DNA from: Mogibacterium timidum ATCC 33093
Lineage (GTDB): Bacteria > Bacillota > Clostridia > Peptostreptococcales > Anaerovoracaceae
NCBI RefSeq assembly: GCF_000525775.1
Contig: NZ_JALU01000002.1
Coordinates: 1 to 64,000 of the forward strand
Reading direction: 5' to 3'
DNA: 64,000 nt
The position numbers and the translations under genes are program-made. The notes beneath the pieces were generated by a model that was not told the DNA's origin, did not search any database, and saw only the letters and a program-made list of their open reading frames with translations. Of this stretch, positions 16,051 to 23,648 are shown one piece after another; the stretch's first letter is position 1; every line of letters starts with the position of its first letter.

Positions 16051-16620
16051 CTAAAATGTTAATCCTTTAGGATCGGTTACACAATATGACGAGTGCATCT
16101 GCATAAGATTCGGTTTTACATAAAATCTCGTTTTTCCACTTCCTGATCCACCGATTACAAGCACATTTTTGTTACGAGCATATTTAGGATTAGCCGGTCT
16201 GCCATTCATTGTCAGTCTTTCGGTTTGTGTAAGCAAAATATTATTTTGAAACTTTTCATCCATATATGGCTCTATATCTTTTTTATTTCCCCATCTTGCT
16301 GATCCATACTCTTTTCCCTGCCTAAACTTTTTAGCGTTTTTCCCTTTTGTATAGACAACGAATTTGATTAAAGCAGCCATTCCTATACCTATTAAAATAT
16401 CCGCCGGATGAATACTCGGAAGAAAGCTCATTGTGTTAAGCTCCAATATCCCCTGAAATATTTTATCTATCACATCTCCTCCAACATAGCTTCTTACATG
16501 ATGGGAAAAGATGTTTCCTAAATAGAAAAATGCAAGATAGGGAATGTTTTGTTTTGCAAACTTTGCCTTATCTTGAACCTTAAATAAGCCTTTGATGTCC
16601 TTTAATATCTTATCTATCAT
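16051..16620 (-). pseudogene. 5' fragment of virD4/TraG coupling protein
   Basis: 189 codons. Residues 1-95 carry two hydrophobic membrane segments. Then come EYGSARWGNKKDIEPYM, the Walker A motif GGSGSGKTRF near 155-164, and YCVTDPKG, where homology ends and LTF-stop follows from the inserted element. In intact relatives this protein links relaxase-DNA to the type IV secretion channel and is about 600 residues long. The middle part is at 9487..9920. The ATG overlaps the PcfB-like stop by four bases. In this state the product lacks most of the ATPase domain. Confidence 0.88.
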
Positions 16621-17102
16621 AGGCTCTGCTCCTTCTGTTTATTCTTAACTTTATCCTTAGAAACAGAGTTCTTTGCCATTTCCTTGAACTTTTCAATATT
16701 CTTATGAATGGACTCCTTTCTTTCCGTTTTCTTTTCTGATTCGGAAAGAGCGTGCTTAAATGCTTTGTCCATAACCTTCATATCTTTAGCTTGAAAGAAT
16801 ACTGAATATTTCCCGCTTTCCTTGTCTTTCATCACAGAAAACTTAACACCATATCTATTCAGCTCTTTTTTCAATTCCTTAAGCTCTGCTTCCTCTACCG
16901 GAATTTCTTCAAGCTGTCCTTTTTTAACCATATCTTTGAGTTTTACTTCATTTCCATTGGCATTAACCAGCTTTTCAAGTCCACCAAGTTTTTCTGCCTC
17001 TTTCATCAGCTTCTTTAGTAAATCCAATAGAAGTTTCCCTGTTACCTTAGCAGCTCTTACTTCCATATTCAGCGTTTTTCTTGCTATCTCTTCATTGATC
17101 AA
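16617..17102 (-). CDS. PcfB family protein (DUF3801), conjugation accessory
   Basis: 161 residues from a TTG at 17102, nine bases after GGAGGTGA and overlapping the stop of the DnaC-like gene. The N-terminal region (INEEIARKTLNMEVRAAKVTGKLLLDLLKKL) and the central ELKKELNRYGVKFSVMKDK block are typical of DUF3801/PcfB proteins. In Gram-positive conjugation systems these sit beside the coupling protein and assist relaxosome recruitment. It ends in a Lys-rich tail. Gene order RepA-DnaC-PcfB-VirD4 is standard in Tn1549-like ICEs. Confidence 0.82.
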   Translation of the reverse strand: MINEEIARKTLNMEVRAAKVTGKLLLDLLKKLMKEAEKLGGLEKLVNANGNEVKLKDMVKKGQLEEIPVEEAELKELKKELNRYGVKFSVMKDKESGKYSVFFQAKDMKVMDKAFKHALSESEKKTERKESIHKNIEKFKEMAKNSVSKDKVKNKQKEQSL

Positions 17103-17950
17103 GTTCTCTCACCTCCATTCAGTAGCCTCTCTTTATTACGAGCCAGCTTATCCTTTTGAATAACCTTTCTAAAATCTTCTCCTACAACCATAACAGGAAT
17201 ACACATCTCTACGATTCGTGAATAAATCCTCTGATACTCCACACTTTCTGTGCAATTTAGAATTGTGTCATAGGAAAGGTTTGTGGTAAAAATAGTCGGT
17301 TTTTGTTTTAAGTACCTGTTATTAACAATATTATATACCTGTTCTTTTGCATAACTTGTATCCCTTTCAATTCCTAAATCATCCAAGATAAGAACGGAAG
17401 TATTTACAAGAGATTCAATATATGCGTTTTTATCAAGATCAAATCCGCCGTTTTGTAGTTCGTTGATAATCTGTGCAAAATTTCTTATCTTAACCCCTAC
17501 CTGATATTGTTCAATTAGAGCATTGGCGATAGAACAAGCAAGGTATGTCTTTCCACTACCTACCGAACCATAAAACAAAAGTCCTATATTTTCCTTTTTC
17601 ATTTCCTCATAATCTTTTACAAAATTCTTGGCAATAATAAGGCTTTGATTTTCTTCTCCCTGATAATTTTCAAAGGTATATGACCACTGAATAACAGAGT
17701 TAAAGCAGCTACTCTTTAATCGCTCTATATCCAGCTGCTTTTGTCTTTCTTTTTCTTTTGCTTCTCTATTTCTATCGCATTTACAAGCAGTCTTAAATAT
17801 CATCTGCTTTCCGAAAAACTCTAATGCTTTCCCATCTTTTCTTTCATTGCACACTTTACAGTATGCATGTCCGTCCTTGATATATTCTTTTTCAGGATCA
17901 AAGCTATATTCCACATCTTCTATCATCACTTTTTCTAATTCCTTATTCAT
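17099..17950 (-). CDS. DnaC-like helicase loader ATPase of the ICE
   Basis: 283 residues. The N-terminus has a zinc-finger-like pattern (CKVCNER, then ACKCDRNRE). The AAA+ domain shows Walker A GSVGSGKTYLA near 131-141, Walker B VLILDDLGIE near 193-202, sensor I IFTTNLSYD and an Arg-finger region YSRIVEMC. It loads the replicative helicase at the element's origin after the initiator opens it. It overlaps the initiator gene by four bases at its start and the PcfB gene at its end, so the three are translationally coupled. Confidence 0.9.
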   Translation of the reverse strand: MNKELEKVMIEDVEYSFDPEKEYIKDGHAYCKVCNERKDGKALEFFGKQMIFKTACKCDRNREAKEKERQKQLDIERLKSSCFNSVIQWSYTFENYQGEENQSLIIAKNFVKDYEEMKKENIGLLFYGSVGSGKTYLACSIANALIEQYQVGVKIRNFAQIINELQNGGFDLDKNAYIESLVNTSVLILDDLGIERDTSYAKEQVYNIVNNRYLKQKPTIFTTNLSYDTILNCTESVEYQRIYSRIVEMCIPVMVVGEDFRKVIQKDKLARNKERLLNGGERT

Positions 17951-18717
17951 AGATGTACTCCTTTGTTATATTCCTCCCATGTAGGGATATTGGATTTTTT
18001 CTTACTTCCCTGATCTTTATAAAACCAAGAAAGGATTGTTGCTTTATGGTCTTTATATGTCTTTCCGGTGCTTTTGATATATGCAGATAATCTCTCAATG
18101 TAATTTTCAAGCTGTGAGTTCATTATGATTTGTAAATCGGATATATCTTCTGCCGTTAAAAATACATTTTGAAATGTTCCAAGCCCGTTTTCACTAAAAC
18201 TATATTCTCTCTTACTATACTTACTCTTATTATTCTTTATATAGTTAGAGTCAAGATTTTGAACTTCCTGAAGTTCATTTTCTTTACTTCTGAGGTTAAA
18301 ATCTTTTACTTCTGAAGTTAAGTTTTCTGACTTCTGAAAGTCATTTTCTTTTACCGCTAATATGCTCATAAAGTCTTTAACATATATGACATTCGGCTTA
18401 CCAAGCCCAAGCCTTACTCTTTCAATCAGTCCGATTCCTTTTTTCGTATCGAGTTCATCTAATGTTTTTATAGCTGTCGGCTTTGAGATATTTCTTCTTC
18501 TCATAATTTCTTCAACAGTAAAATAGATAAATACTCTGCCTTCCTTGTCCACCCAATTATTCTTAAAGGACATTCCTGTTCGTTTCAAAAGCATAGAATA
18601 AAGGATAATTGCTTCAGCAGACAGTCCCTTAAATTCTTCTCCGTCTACCAATATTTCAGGTACTTTTAGAAAGTTAAATCTTTCTGCTTCTCTGTTATAG
18701 AAATAGTCAAAGTCCAT
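17947..18717 (-). CDS. RepA N-terminal domain replication initiator of the ICE
   Basis: 256 residues from the ATG at 18717, after GGGAGGAGGTGA. Residues 1-110 match the RepA_N initiator family (FNFLKVPEILVDGEEF, LSAEAIILYSMLLKR, GRVFIYFTVEEIM with a winged helix SKPTAIKTLDELD). A polar linker follows. The C-terminal domain (YIERLSAYIKSTGKTYKDH) recurs in the replisome organizer at 259..1011. It initiates autonomous replication of the excised ICE. It is followed by the DnaC-like loader with overlapping codons. Confidence 0.88.
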   Translation of the reverse strand: MDFDYFYNREAERFNFLKVPEILVDGEEFKGLSAEAIILYSMLLKRTGMSFKNNWVDKEGRVFIYFTVEEIMRRRNISKPTAIKTLDELDTKKGIGLIERVRLGLGKPNVIYVKDFMSILAVKENDFQKSENLTSEVKDFNLRSKENELQEVQNLDSNYIKNNKSKYSKREYSFSENGLGTFQNVFLTAEDISDLQIIMNSQLENYIERLSAYIKSTGKTYKDHKATILSWFYKDQGSKKKSNIPTWEEYNKGVHL

Positions 18718-18751
18718 CGCTTCACCTCCTCCCAAAAAAATTGGCAAAGAA

Positions 18752-18781
18752 AAAGACGATAGTTTTTCTTCTATCGCCTTT
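18752..18781 (-). terminator. Hairpin with T5 run upstream of the ICE initiator
   Basis: Stem AAAG-A-CGATAG / CTATCG-C-CTTT with one mismatch, then TTTTTCTTTGCC on the minus strand. It lies between the small membrane protein gene and the initiator. Confidence 0.65.
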
Positions 18782-18804
18782 GGTAACCATTTGTATGAAT
18801 TTTT

Positions 18805-19089
18805 TTAGATTGATTTTATTGCTTCATTGATTCCCTGAAGGAATGCTATAACAGCTGCTCCGACCATCGGTATTCCATAAGGACTTAACAAAAATCCTAA
18901 TACCAATGCCTCAATGCCAAGTGATATATCTTTTTGCATAAATGATCCTATTGCAGCAACTATACACATCAGCATTAAGAAATACAGAATAGTTGTTCCT
19001 ATGCCAAGTATAAATGTCAGAAAGGCAGTAAGGATACTCAGCAGCAAGCTGATTGGAAACAAGATTATTTTTATTATCCATCTCATCAT
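18805..19089 (-). CDS. Small membrane protein of the ICE (CD1845-like)
   Basis: 94 residues with three hydrophobic segments (about 5-30, 33-50 and 60-88). The start is ATG at 19089, with a second ATG immediately after and GTGAGG upstream. It resembles the short membrane proteins that open Tn1549/CTn-type ICE gene clusters (CD1845 family). Function is not known. It follows the terminal ORF by three bases. Confidence 0.6.
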   Translation of the reverse strand: MMRWIIKIILFPISLLLSILTAFLTFILGIGTTILYFLMLMCIVAAIGSFMQKDISLGIEALVLGFLLSPYGIPMVGAAVIAFLQGINEAIKSI

Positions 19090-19092
19090 TTC

Positions 19093-19251
19093 TTATTCCT
19101 CACTTCCCAATTCATACTTTGTATCTCCACACACCATATCAATGCAAACATTCACATCTATATAATTTTTTAGGACTTTTTTTCGTCCACCTTCGCCATC
19201 TTCATTAAAGACATAATGCTTGTAAAACTGCTTAAAATGCAGGATTTTCAC
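19093..19251 (-). CDS. Terminal small ORF of the ICE, probably 5'-truncated at the junction
   Basis: 52 residues from a GTG at 19251 that overlaps the rlmD stop (reads KILHFKQFYKHYVF... VNVCIDMVCGDTKYELGSEE). No ribosome binding site precedes it, and the open frame continues into rlmD. I do not recognise a family. The simplest reading is an ICE gene whose start is on the other side of the attachment site when the element is circular. Expression in the integrated state is doubtful. Confidence 0.45.
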   Translation of the reverse strand: MKILHFKQFYKHYVFNEDGEGGRKKVLKNYIDVNVCIDMVCGDTKYELGSEE

Positions 19252-21056
19252 GATTTCACTCTTTGTATCAACGCTATGCACTCCACATGCATCGTCGCCA
19301 CAAACATATCCACCGGTGTTGCCTCTATGAACTCGTATCCCAGCTCGCCCAGCACTTTCACATCTCTTGCCAGCGTACCCGGATCGCAGGACACGTACAC
19401 TATCTTGTCCATATCACAGCTTGCGGCTGCTCGGAGAAGTGCCTCATCGCATCCCGCGCGCGGTGGATCGAGGATGGCAATTTTTGGAGCAGTTTCGTCG
19501 ATATAGTCTACGAAAAGTTTATCTTCCTTGTCGAGAAGTCTCGGCATCATCTGTTCTGCACGGCCTGCGTAGTAGCGCGCATTTACAATACCGTTGATTA
19601 CGGCATTGCGGTTTGCGTCGATAACTGCGTTTTTTACAGATTCTATTCCGATAATCATACCAGCCTCAGATGCCATGCTGAGGCCGATAGTTCCGATGCC
19701 GCAGTAGAGGTCAAAGACTGTTTCACCGCCCTTGAGACAGGCATATTCCCTGACCTTGGCATAGAGCTTGATCATCTGCTTAGTGTTGACCTGATAAAAT
19801 GCAGGTGCGGAAATCTCGAACTTCATGCCGCCTCCAGTTATGTCGGTGACAGTGTTTGAGCCAGCCACAACCTCATAAGCAGTCGCGGTTTCACGGATGT
19901 CTTTTGCCTTGTTTACCTCGACAACTACACTCTGCAGGAAGTACGGCTCCTCATCGGTCGAGACCGCATCGATTGCATCGCTGATAGTGTAGATGACCTT
20001 TTCGGCATTTGGTAGCTGCTTGGATGTGCCTGTAAATATTAACATCATCTCGCCCGTGCCCTCGCATACCTTGATGGTAAAGCCTCTTAGAAATCCGTTG
20101 CCGTGTCTCGCATCGTACACGGAAATCAGTTTGCCTCTTAGGAGTTTGCGGATTGCATTGGCTGCCGCCATTGTTGCGCGCTTCTGGAGGAGACAGTCTG
20201 TGCAATCGACTATTTTGTTGCTACCGCGCTTGTTGAAGCCGACGAGCGGGCCGGAGTTCATCATTGCTACCGCAAATTCGGCTTTGTTGCGGTATCTGAA
20301 CATGGGTTCGTGGACGGCGCTTTCGAAGCTGGTCCCGCTCTCGGCTCCCATCGCATCGGCGGCGCCCGCGATATTTGATTCCGAGTCCTGATTTTCTGAT
20401 TTAAAGCCTTGATTTTCCAGCTCCGAGCCCTGATCTGTCGTTCCTATATCCGAACCCCGAATATTTGATTCCGAGCTCCTGCCTGTAATTTCTGTATCCG
20501 CAACTTCAACTTCGCTATTTTCGCTATTTGATTCCACATTCCGGAATTCAGAATCCGCATACGCCGATTCTGGGGTCATCTCCGAATTACGACTGCTTAA
20601 TGCCGACTTCCGGCGCTCAAGCACCGCATTTGCGCCCGCAATATTTGATGCTGAATCCGCATATGCCCCTATTACATCCCTGACTGTCGGATTCTCAAGG
20701 GCGCCTATACGCTCGAGCTTCATGATTATATTTCTGCGTTTAATTCTGAGCTGCTCTTCATAGGTAAGCTCGAGCATAGAGCAGCCGCCGCACTCCTTGT
20801 AGTATGGACACGGCGGCTGCACTCTGGCAGCGGAAGGCTCAAGAAGCTCCACTGTTTCAGCTATAGCGTAGCGCTTCTTGAGCCCGGTGATGCGGGCGCT
20901 CACCTTATCGCCCGGAACAGCGCCCATCACAAAGACAGCAAGGCCCGACAGTCTGCCCAGACCCTTGCCATCATCAGTCATATCAGTAATTTCGAGCTCT
21001 ACTATCTGCCCTTCGAAGACTGCTGCCACAGCAGTCCTATGAATATTGTCACTCAT
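19248..21056 (-). CDS. rlmD: 23S rRNA (uracil-C5)-methyltransferase, RlmD/RumA family, with a large insertion
   Basis: 602 residues from the ATG at 21056 (AGAGGT box); an upstream ATG at 21101 is also in frame. An N-terminal TRAM-like beta domain is followed by the Fe-S cysteines (CPYYKECGGC). The SAM-binding motif is FDLYCGIGTIGLSMA. The catalytic part has ILDPPRAGCDE and the nucleophile Cys in VYVSCDPGTLARD. It methylates a uridine of 23S rRNA. About 120 Ser/Asn/Glu-rich residues are inserted between the Fe-S region and the RNA-binding MFRYRNKAEF block, making it far longer than the usual 450. The ICE joins at its last codons. Confidence 0.92.
   Translation of the reverse strand: MSDNIHRTAVAAVFEGQIVELEITDMTDDGKGLGRLSGLAVFVMGAVPGDKVSARITGLKKRYAIAETVELLEPSAARVQPPCPYYKECGGCSMLELTYEEQLRIKRRNIIMKLERIGALENPTVRDVIGAYADSASNIAGANAVLERRKSALSSRNSEMTPESAYADSEFRNVESNSENSEVEVADTEITGRSSESNIRGSDIGTTDQGSELENQGFKSENQDSESNIAGAADAMGAESGTSFESAVHEPMFRYRNKAEFAVAMMNSGPLVGFNKRGSNKIVDCTDCLLQKRATMAAANAIRKLLRGKLISVYDARHGNGFLRGFTIKVCEGTGEMMLIFTGTSKQLPNAEKVIYTISDAIDAVSTDEEPYFLQSVVVEVNKAKDIRETATAYEVVAGSNTVTDITGGGMKFEISAPAFYQVNTKQMIKLYAKVREYACLKGGETVFDLYCGIGTIGLSMASEAGMIIGIESVKNAVIDANRNAVINGIVNARYYAGRAEQMMPRLLDKEDKLFVDYIDETAPKIAILDPPRAGCDEALLRAAASCDMDKIVYVSCDPGTLARDVKVLGELGYEFIEATPVDMFVATMHVECIALIQRVKS
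20310..20666 (-). repeat. Repeat-rich low-complexity insertion inside rlmD
   Basis: This segment encodes about 119 residues with repeated motifs: YADSASNIAG, SSESNIRG, DSESNIAG, AYADSEF and GSELENQ/FKSENQ. At DNA level a 30-base unit beginning GCGCCCGC-ATATTTGAT (plus strand) occurs nearly intact twice, near 20,367 and 20,630, with degenerate copies between. The reading frame is kept throughout and the flanking enzyme domains look normal. It appears to be an expansion within a surface loop. Confidence 0.75.
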
Positions 21057-21126
21057 CAGTACCTCTACGATATTGGTTATATCAATCCGTCTGCGCGTCA
21101 TACCCTTTTCATGTCCTGCGTTAATA

Positions 21127-22284
21127 TCAGATACATTCCTTCAAAACCGCAAGCAGCTCTTCATCCGTGAACTTCTTCACGCAGCCGTCTGTACGGATAG
21201 TGGATTTTGCAATCGCCTCAAGGTCAACATCCGCAATTCCCATCTCCGTGAGTGTAGTCGGCAAGCCGATCTCCTTGATGAAATCAGATAAGGCCGTGAT
21301 AAAGCTCTCTGCAAGCTCCGCTTCGCTCTTTCCGTCAGGGGACACGCCCCAAACCTCTGCTGCCAGCCTTGCGAATTGTCTGTTTGCCTCCGGCATCATG
21401 TGGCGGTACAGCACGGGATGCAGCACGGCAAGCCCCCGTCCGTGGTTGCAGTCGGTATACGCTCCCAGCTGATGCTCCAGCATGTGGCACTGGAAATCCG
21501 TAACCTTGCCGAGCTTCAGAATTCCGTTTTCCGCCATCGCCGCCGCCCAAACCAATTCGCTCCTTGCCTGCCTGTCAGCCGGATCGATAAGCATTGCTCG
21601 GATATTGCGGATGATATTTCTCTGAGTCGCCTCGTTGATCTCGTCCGAATAATTCACTTCACGAGGAGAACCCATATATGTCTCCATGCTGTGAGAGAGA
21701 GAATCAAATGCGCCGGAGATCACCTGATTCATAGGCATGGTCATCGTATATTCCGGATCAAGAATCGCAAAATCATAGAACGTTCCCATGACACCGTTCT
21801 TCAAGTTCTTCTCTTCATGTGTAATGACCGCGCCGCAGTTCATCTCCGCACCCGTCCCAAAGGCTGTCACAACAGCCCCCATAGGGATAAACTCCATCGG
21901 AAAGCGATGTTCGTCAAATTCCATCTTCCAGATATCGGTATCCGACTTTGCCTGTGCAGAAACAATCTTGCAGCAATCAATAACGCTGCCGCCTCCCACA
22001 GCAAGGATAAAACCAACATTCTTTTCTTTTGCCAGTCTCGCACCTTCCTGGACTTTGACATAGGTGGGATTGGACATGATGCCTGTGAATTCCACGATCT
22101 CTTTTCCGGCTTCCTTCAAAATACCGACCAGCTCGTCATAAATGCCGTTTTTCTTAATGGAACCGCCGCCGTAAGCAAGCATGACGGTCTTTCCTGTTTT
22201 TGCCAACTCGGCGGGCAGATTCTTCGTTGCCGCCTTTTCGCCAAAATAAACCTTTGTAGGATAGCTGTAAGTAAATGAATTCAT
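21127..22284 (-). CDS. Iron-containing alcohol dehydrogenase (butanol dehydrogenase/YqhD type)
   Basis: 385 residues from the ATG at 22284 behind AAAGGAGG. The Rossmann-like half contains the NAD(P) motif GGGSVIDCCK. The metal site is suggested by DSLSHSMETY, HMLEHQLGAY and CNHGRGLAVLHP, which supply the histidines and Asp of family III Fe alcohol dehydrogenases. It reduces aldehydes or ketones to alcohols in the cytoplasm. It is the last gene of the redox operon, starting 11 bases after the true end of the upstream decarboxylase-cupin frame. Confidence 0.9.
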   Translation of the reverse strand: MNSFTYSYPTKVYFGEKAATKNLPAELAKTGKTVMLAYGGGSIKKNGIYDELVGILKEAGKEIVEFTGIMSNPTYVKVQEGARLAKEKNVGFILAVGGGSVIDCCKIVSAQAKSDTDIWKMEFDEHRFPMEFIPMGAVVTAFGTGAEMNCGAVITHEEKNLKNGVMGTFYDFAILDPEYTMTMPMNQVISGAFDSLSHSMETYMGSPREVNYSDEINEATQRNIIRNIRAMLIDPADRQARSELVWAAAMAENGILKLGKVTDFQCHMLEHQLGAYTDCNHGRGLAVLHPVLYRHMMPEANRQFARLAAEVWGVSPDGKSEAELAESFITALSDFIKEIGLPTTLTEMGIADVDLEAIAKSTIRTDGCVKKFTDEELLAVLKECI

Positions 22285-22294
22285 CTTTCCTCCT

Positions 22295-23035
22295 TTATCC
22301 CAGCTTTTCATACTGTGCGTCATCTACTGCCTCGCACCATTCCGTTGAGCCGTTTTCTGAAGGCACTTCAACAGCCAGATGCCGGAACCAGGAATCCTTC
22401 CTTGCCCCGTGCCAATGCTTTACGCCTTCCGGAATATTAACCACATCACCCGGATTCAGTTCTACAGGATCTTTCCCCCATTCCTAGTACCAGCCCTGTC
22501 CATAAACGCATAACAGCATCTGCCCTCCGCCTTTTTCCGCATGATGAATATGCCAGTTGTTCCGGCACCCGGGCTCAAATGTTACATTGAAAATCGGAAC
22601 CTGCGAAGAACTGACCGGAGCCAGAAAGCTCCGACCGCTGAAATATTCCGCAAATGCCGTGTTTGGTTTTCCAATCGGAAAAATGGAAAGCTGGGAGGGA
22701 ATCCCTTCCTCTGTTTCATTACCATAGACCTCCTCAATAATCGGGAAGGTACTCCACGCCTTCGGCCATCCGCAGTAGAACGCAAGCTGCGTCACAATCT
22801 CGACGACTTCACTCTTGGTGATCCCATGTTCCTTCCCGAGCACAAGATGCGATTTAAGCTGCGGATACAGCCCCGCGGAAAACAGTGCCGCAATGGTGAT
22901 CATACTGCGGTCTCTCGCGTTAAGCTCTTCCTCTCTGGACCACACTTCTCCGAAAAGAACATCATCGTTCAATTCCGCGAACTTGGGAGCGAGTGTCCCG
23001 AGTCTCTCTCTACCTGCTGTCTGTTTCTTAGCCAT
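22295..23035 (-). pseudogene. Carboxymuconolactone decarboxylase-cupin fusion with in-frame amber stop
   Basis: The frame encodes an N-terminal CMD/AhpD-like domain (about residues 10-110, AFYCGWPKAW) and a C-terminal cupin (HIHHAEKGGGQMLL). It meets TAG at 22484-22486 after GQGWY. Reading on without a frame change gives EWGKDPVELNPGDVV, IPEGVKHWHGA and so on for 62 more codons to TAA at 22295. In relatives a Gln (CAG) usually follows GQGWY, so a single C-to-T change explains the stop. The truncated product loses the second half of the cupin, including one metal-binding His motif. A ribosome binding site and start are intact. It may be a sequencing error, a recent mutation or suppressed. Confidence 0.8.
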
Positions 23036-23060
23036 TTCTTTATCTTCCTCCTGACAAGGC

Positions 23061-23648
23061 TCAGTCTTTTGACTGAGCGGCTTTCATCATTTCCTTTCCT
23101 GCGTTCCATGCCTGTCCGACTTTTTCGGTCGCCACATAGTAGCCGGACTGGAACTGATCGAAGATCAGAGCGTTCAACTTCATAGGATCAATCTTGCCCT
23201 TTTCTCCGAGCACTTTCTCGTCAGCGCTGACATTGACGATTGTTCCGACTACTGCATGAAGATTTTCGGTCTTGACAATTTCTGCAAGCTCACATTCAAG
23301 TGCAACGGGGAACTCCGTGATGATCGGTGCGTTCACGTGTGCGCTCTTTTCCGCATGATATCCGGATTTTGCAAACTTGTCCGCCATCTTGTTGCCCGTG
23401 GCAATGCCGTAGTAATCCGCCGCGTCCATGTGCTCTCTGTCCGCAAGGCTGACGGTGAACGCTTCTGTCTTCCTGATCGCCTTGGTTGTAGCGTGATCTT
23501 TATTGATAAAGAGAGCAATCTTGTCCATGCCGCAGATCATACCCCATGCGGCGTTCATTACCTGCACGGTGCCGTTTTCATCATATGCCGTTACCATCAG
23601 AACCGGCATCGGGAACACTGCAGGCTGTTTTCCTAAATCTTTTCTCAT
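23061..23648 (-). CDS. Flavin reductase family protein (FMN-binding split barrel)
   Basis: 195 residues from the ATG at 23648 after CGGAGG. The pattern PMPVLMVTAYDENGTVQVMNAAWGM at the start, then INKDHATTKAIRKTEAFTVSLA and NLHAVVGTIVNVSADE, matches small flavoredoxin-like FMN proteins. It probably passes electrons between NAD(P)H or ferredoxin and an acceptor. It lies between the small membrane ORF and the decarboxylase-cupin gene in the redox operon. Confidence 0.85.
   Translation of the reverse strand: MRKDLGKQPAVFPMPVLMVTAYDENGTVQVMNAAWGMICGMDKIALFINKDHATTKAIRKTEAFTVSLADREHMDAADYYGIATGNKMADKFAKSGYHAEKSAHVNAPIITEFPVALECELAEIVKTENLHAVVGTIVNVSADEKVLGEKGKIDPMKLNALIFDQFQSGYYVATEKVGQAWNAGKEMMKAAQSKD

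Larger units (their letters stand above)
9915..16068 (-). mobile_element. Tn4451-like mobilizable element nested in virD4
   Basis: The virD4 frame is split exactly: the right piece ends in CCT AAA GGA and the left piece resumes as AAA GGA ACT ATA. The six bases AAAGGA are common to both junctions (9915-9920 and 16063-16068). Between them lie 6.1 kb with the recombinase gene at one end and tnpW at the other. The two ends carry an imperfect inverted repeat (AGGGACAGAGAAAATA inside the right end, AAGGACATAAACAAAAT inside the left end). Gene order is recombinase, alpha/beta hydrolase, DUF3847, oriT, relaxase, NTF2-like, SAP protein, TnpW. Known: Tn4451 carries tnpX, tnpV-Z and inserts at GA. Precise excision would restore virD4. 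Confidence 0.85.
1..19260 (-). mobile_element. Integrative conjugative element, right part, inserted at the 3' end of rlmD
   Basis: Seen: every gene from the left edge to about 19,250 is on the minus strand, the DNA is AT-rich, and the content is conjugative or mobilizable (RepA-type initiator, DnaC-like loader, PcfB/DUF3801, VirD4 fragments, relaxases, serine recombinases). Composition changes sharply at the rlmD stop codon. Known: the 3' end of rumA/rlmD-family methyltransferase genes is a recurrent ICE target in Firmicutes. Inferred: the ICE ends within the last rlmD codons, and its other end and integrase lie beyond the left edge. Two smaller elements are nested in its virD4 gene. The exact attachment core cannot be fixed without the second junction. 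Confidence 0.8.

Noticed and set aside
19263-19859. 198-codon open frame opposite the end of rlmD
   Set aside because: Antisense to the SAM-binding and catalytic motifs of the methyltransferase, with no domain of its own.
21376-22278. 300-codon open frame on the plus strand opposite the alcohol dehydrogenase
   Set aside because: It is an antisense shadow of a clear enzyme gene with all family motifs, has no ribosome binding site and gives a Cys/His-rich composition with no recognisable domain.
22484-22486. TAG read as pyrrolysine or a different genetic code
   Set aside because: The residue expected there is Gln, one base away, and the other genes read normally under the standard code; no evidence of pyrrolysine machinery in the window.
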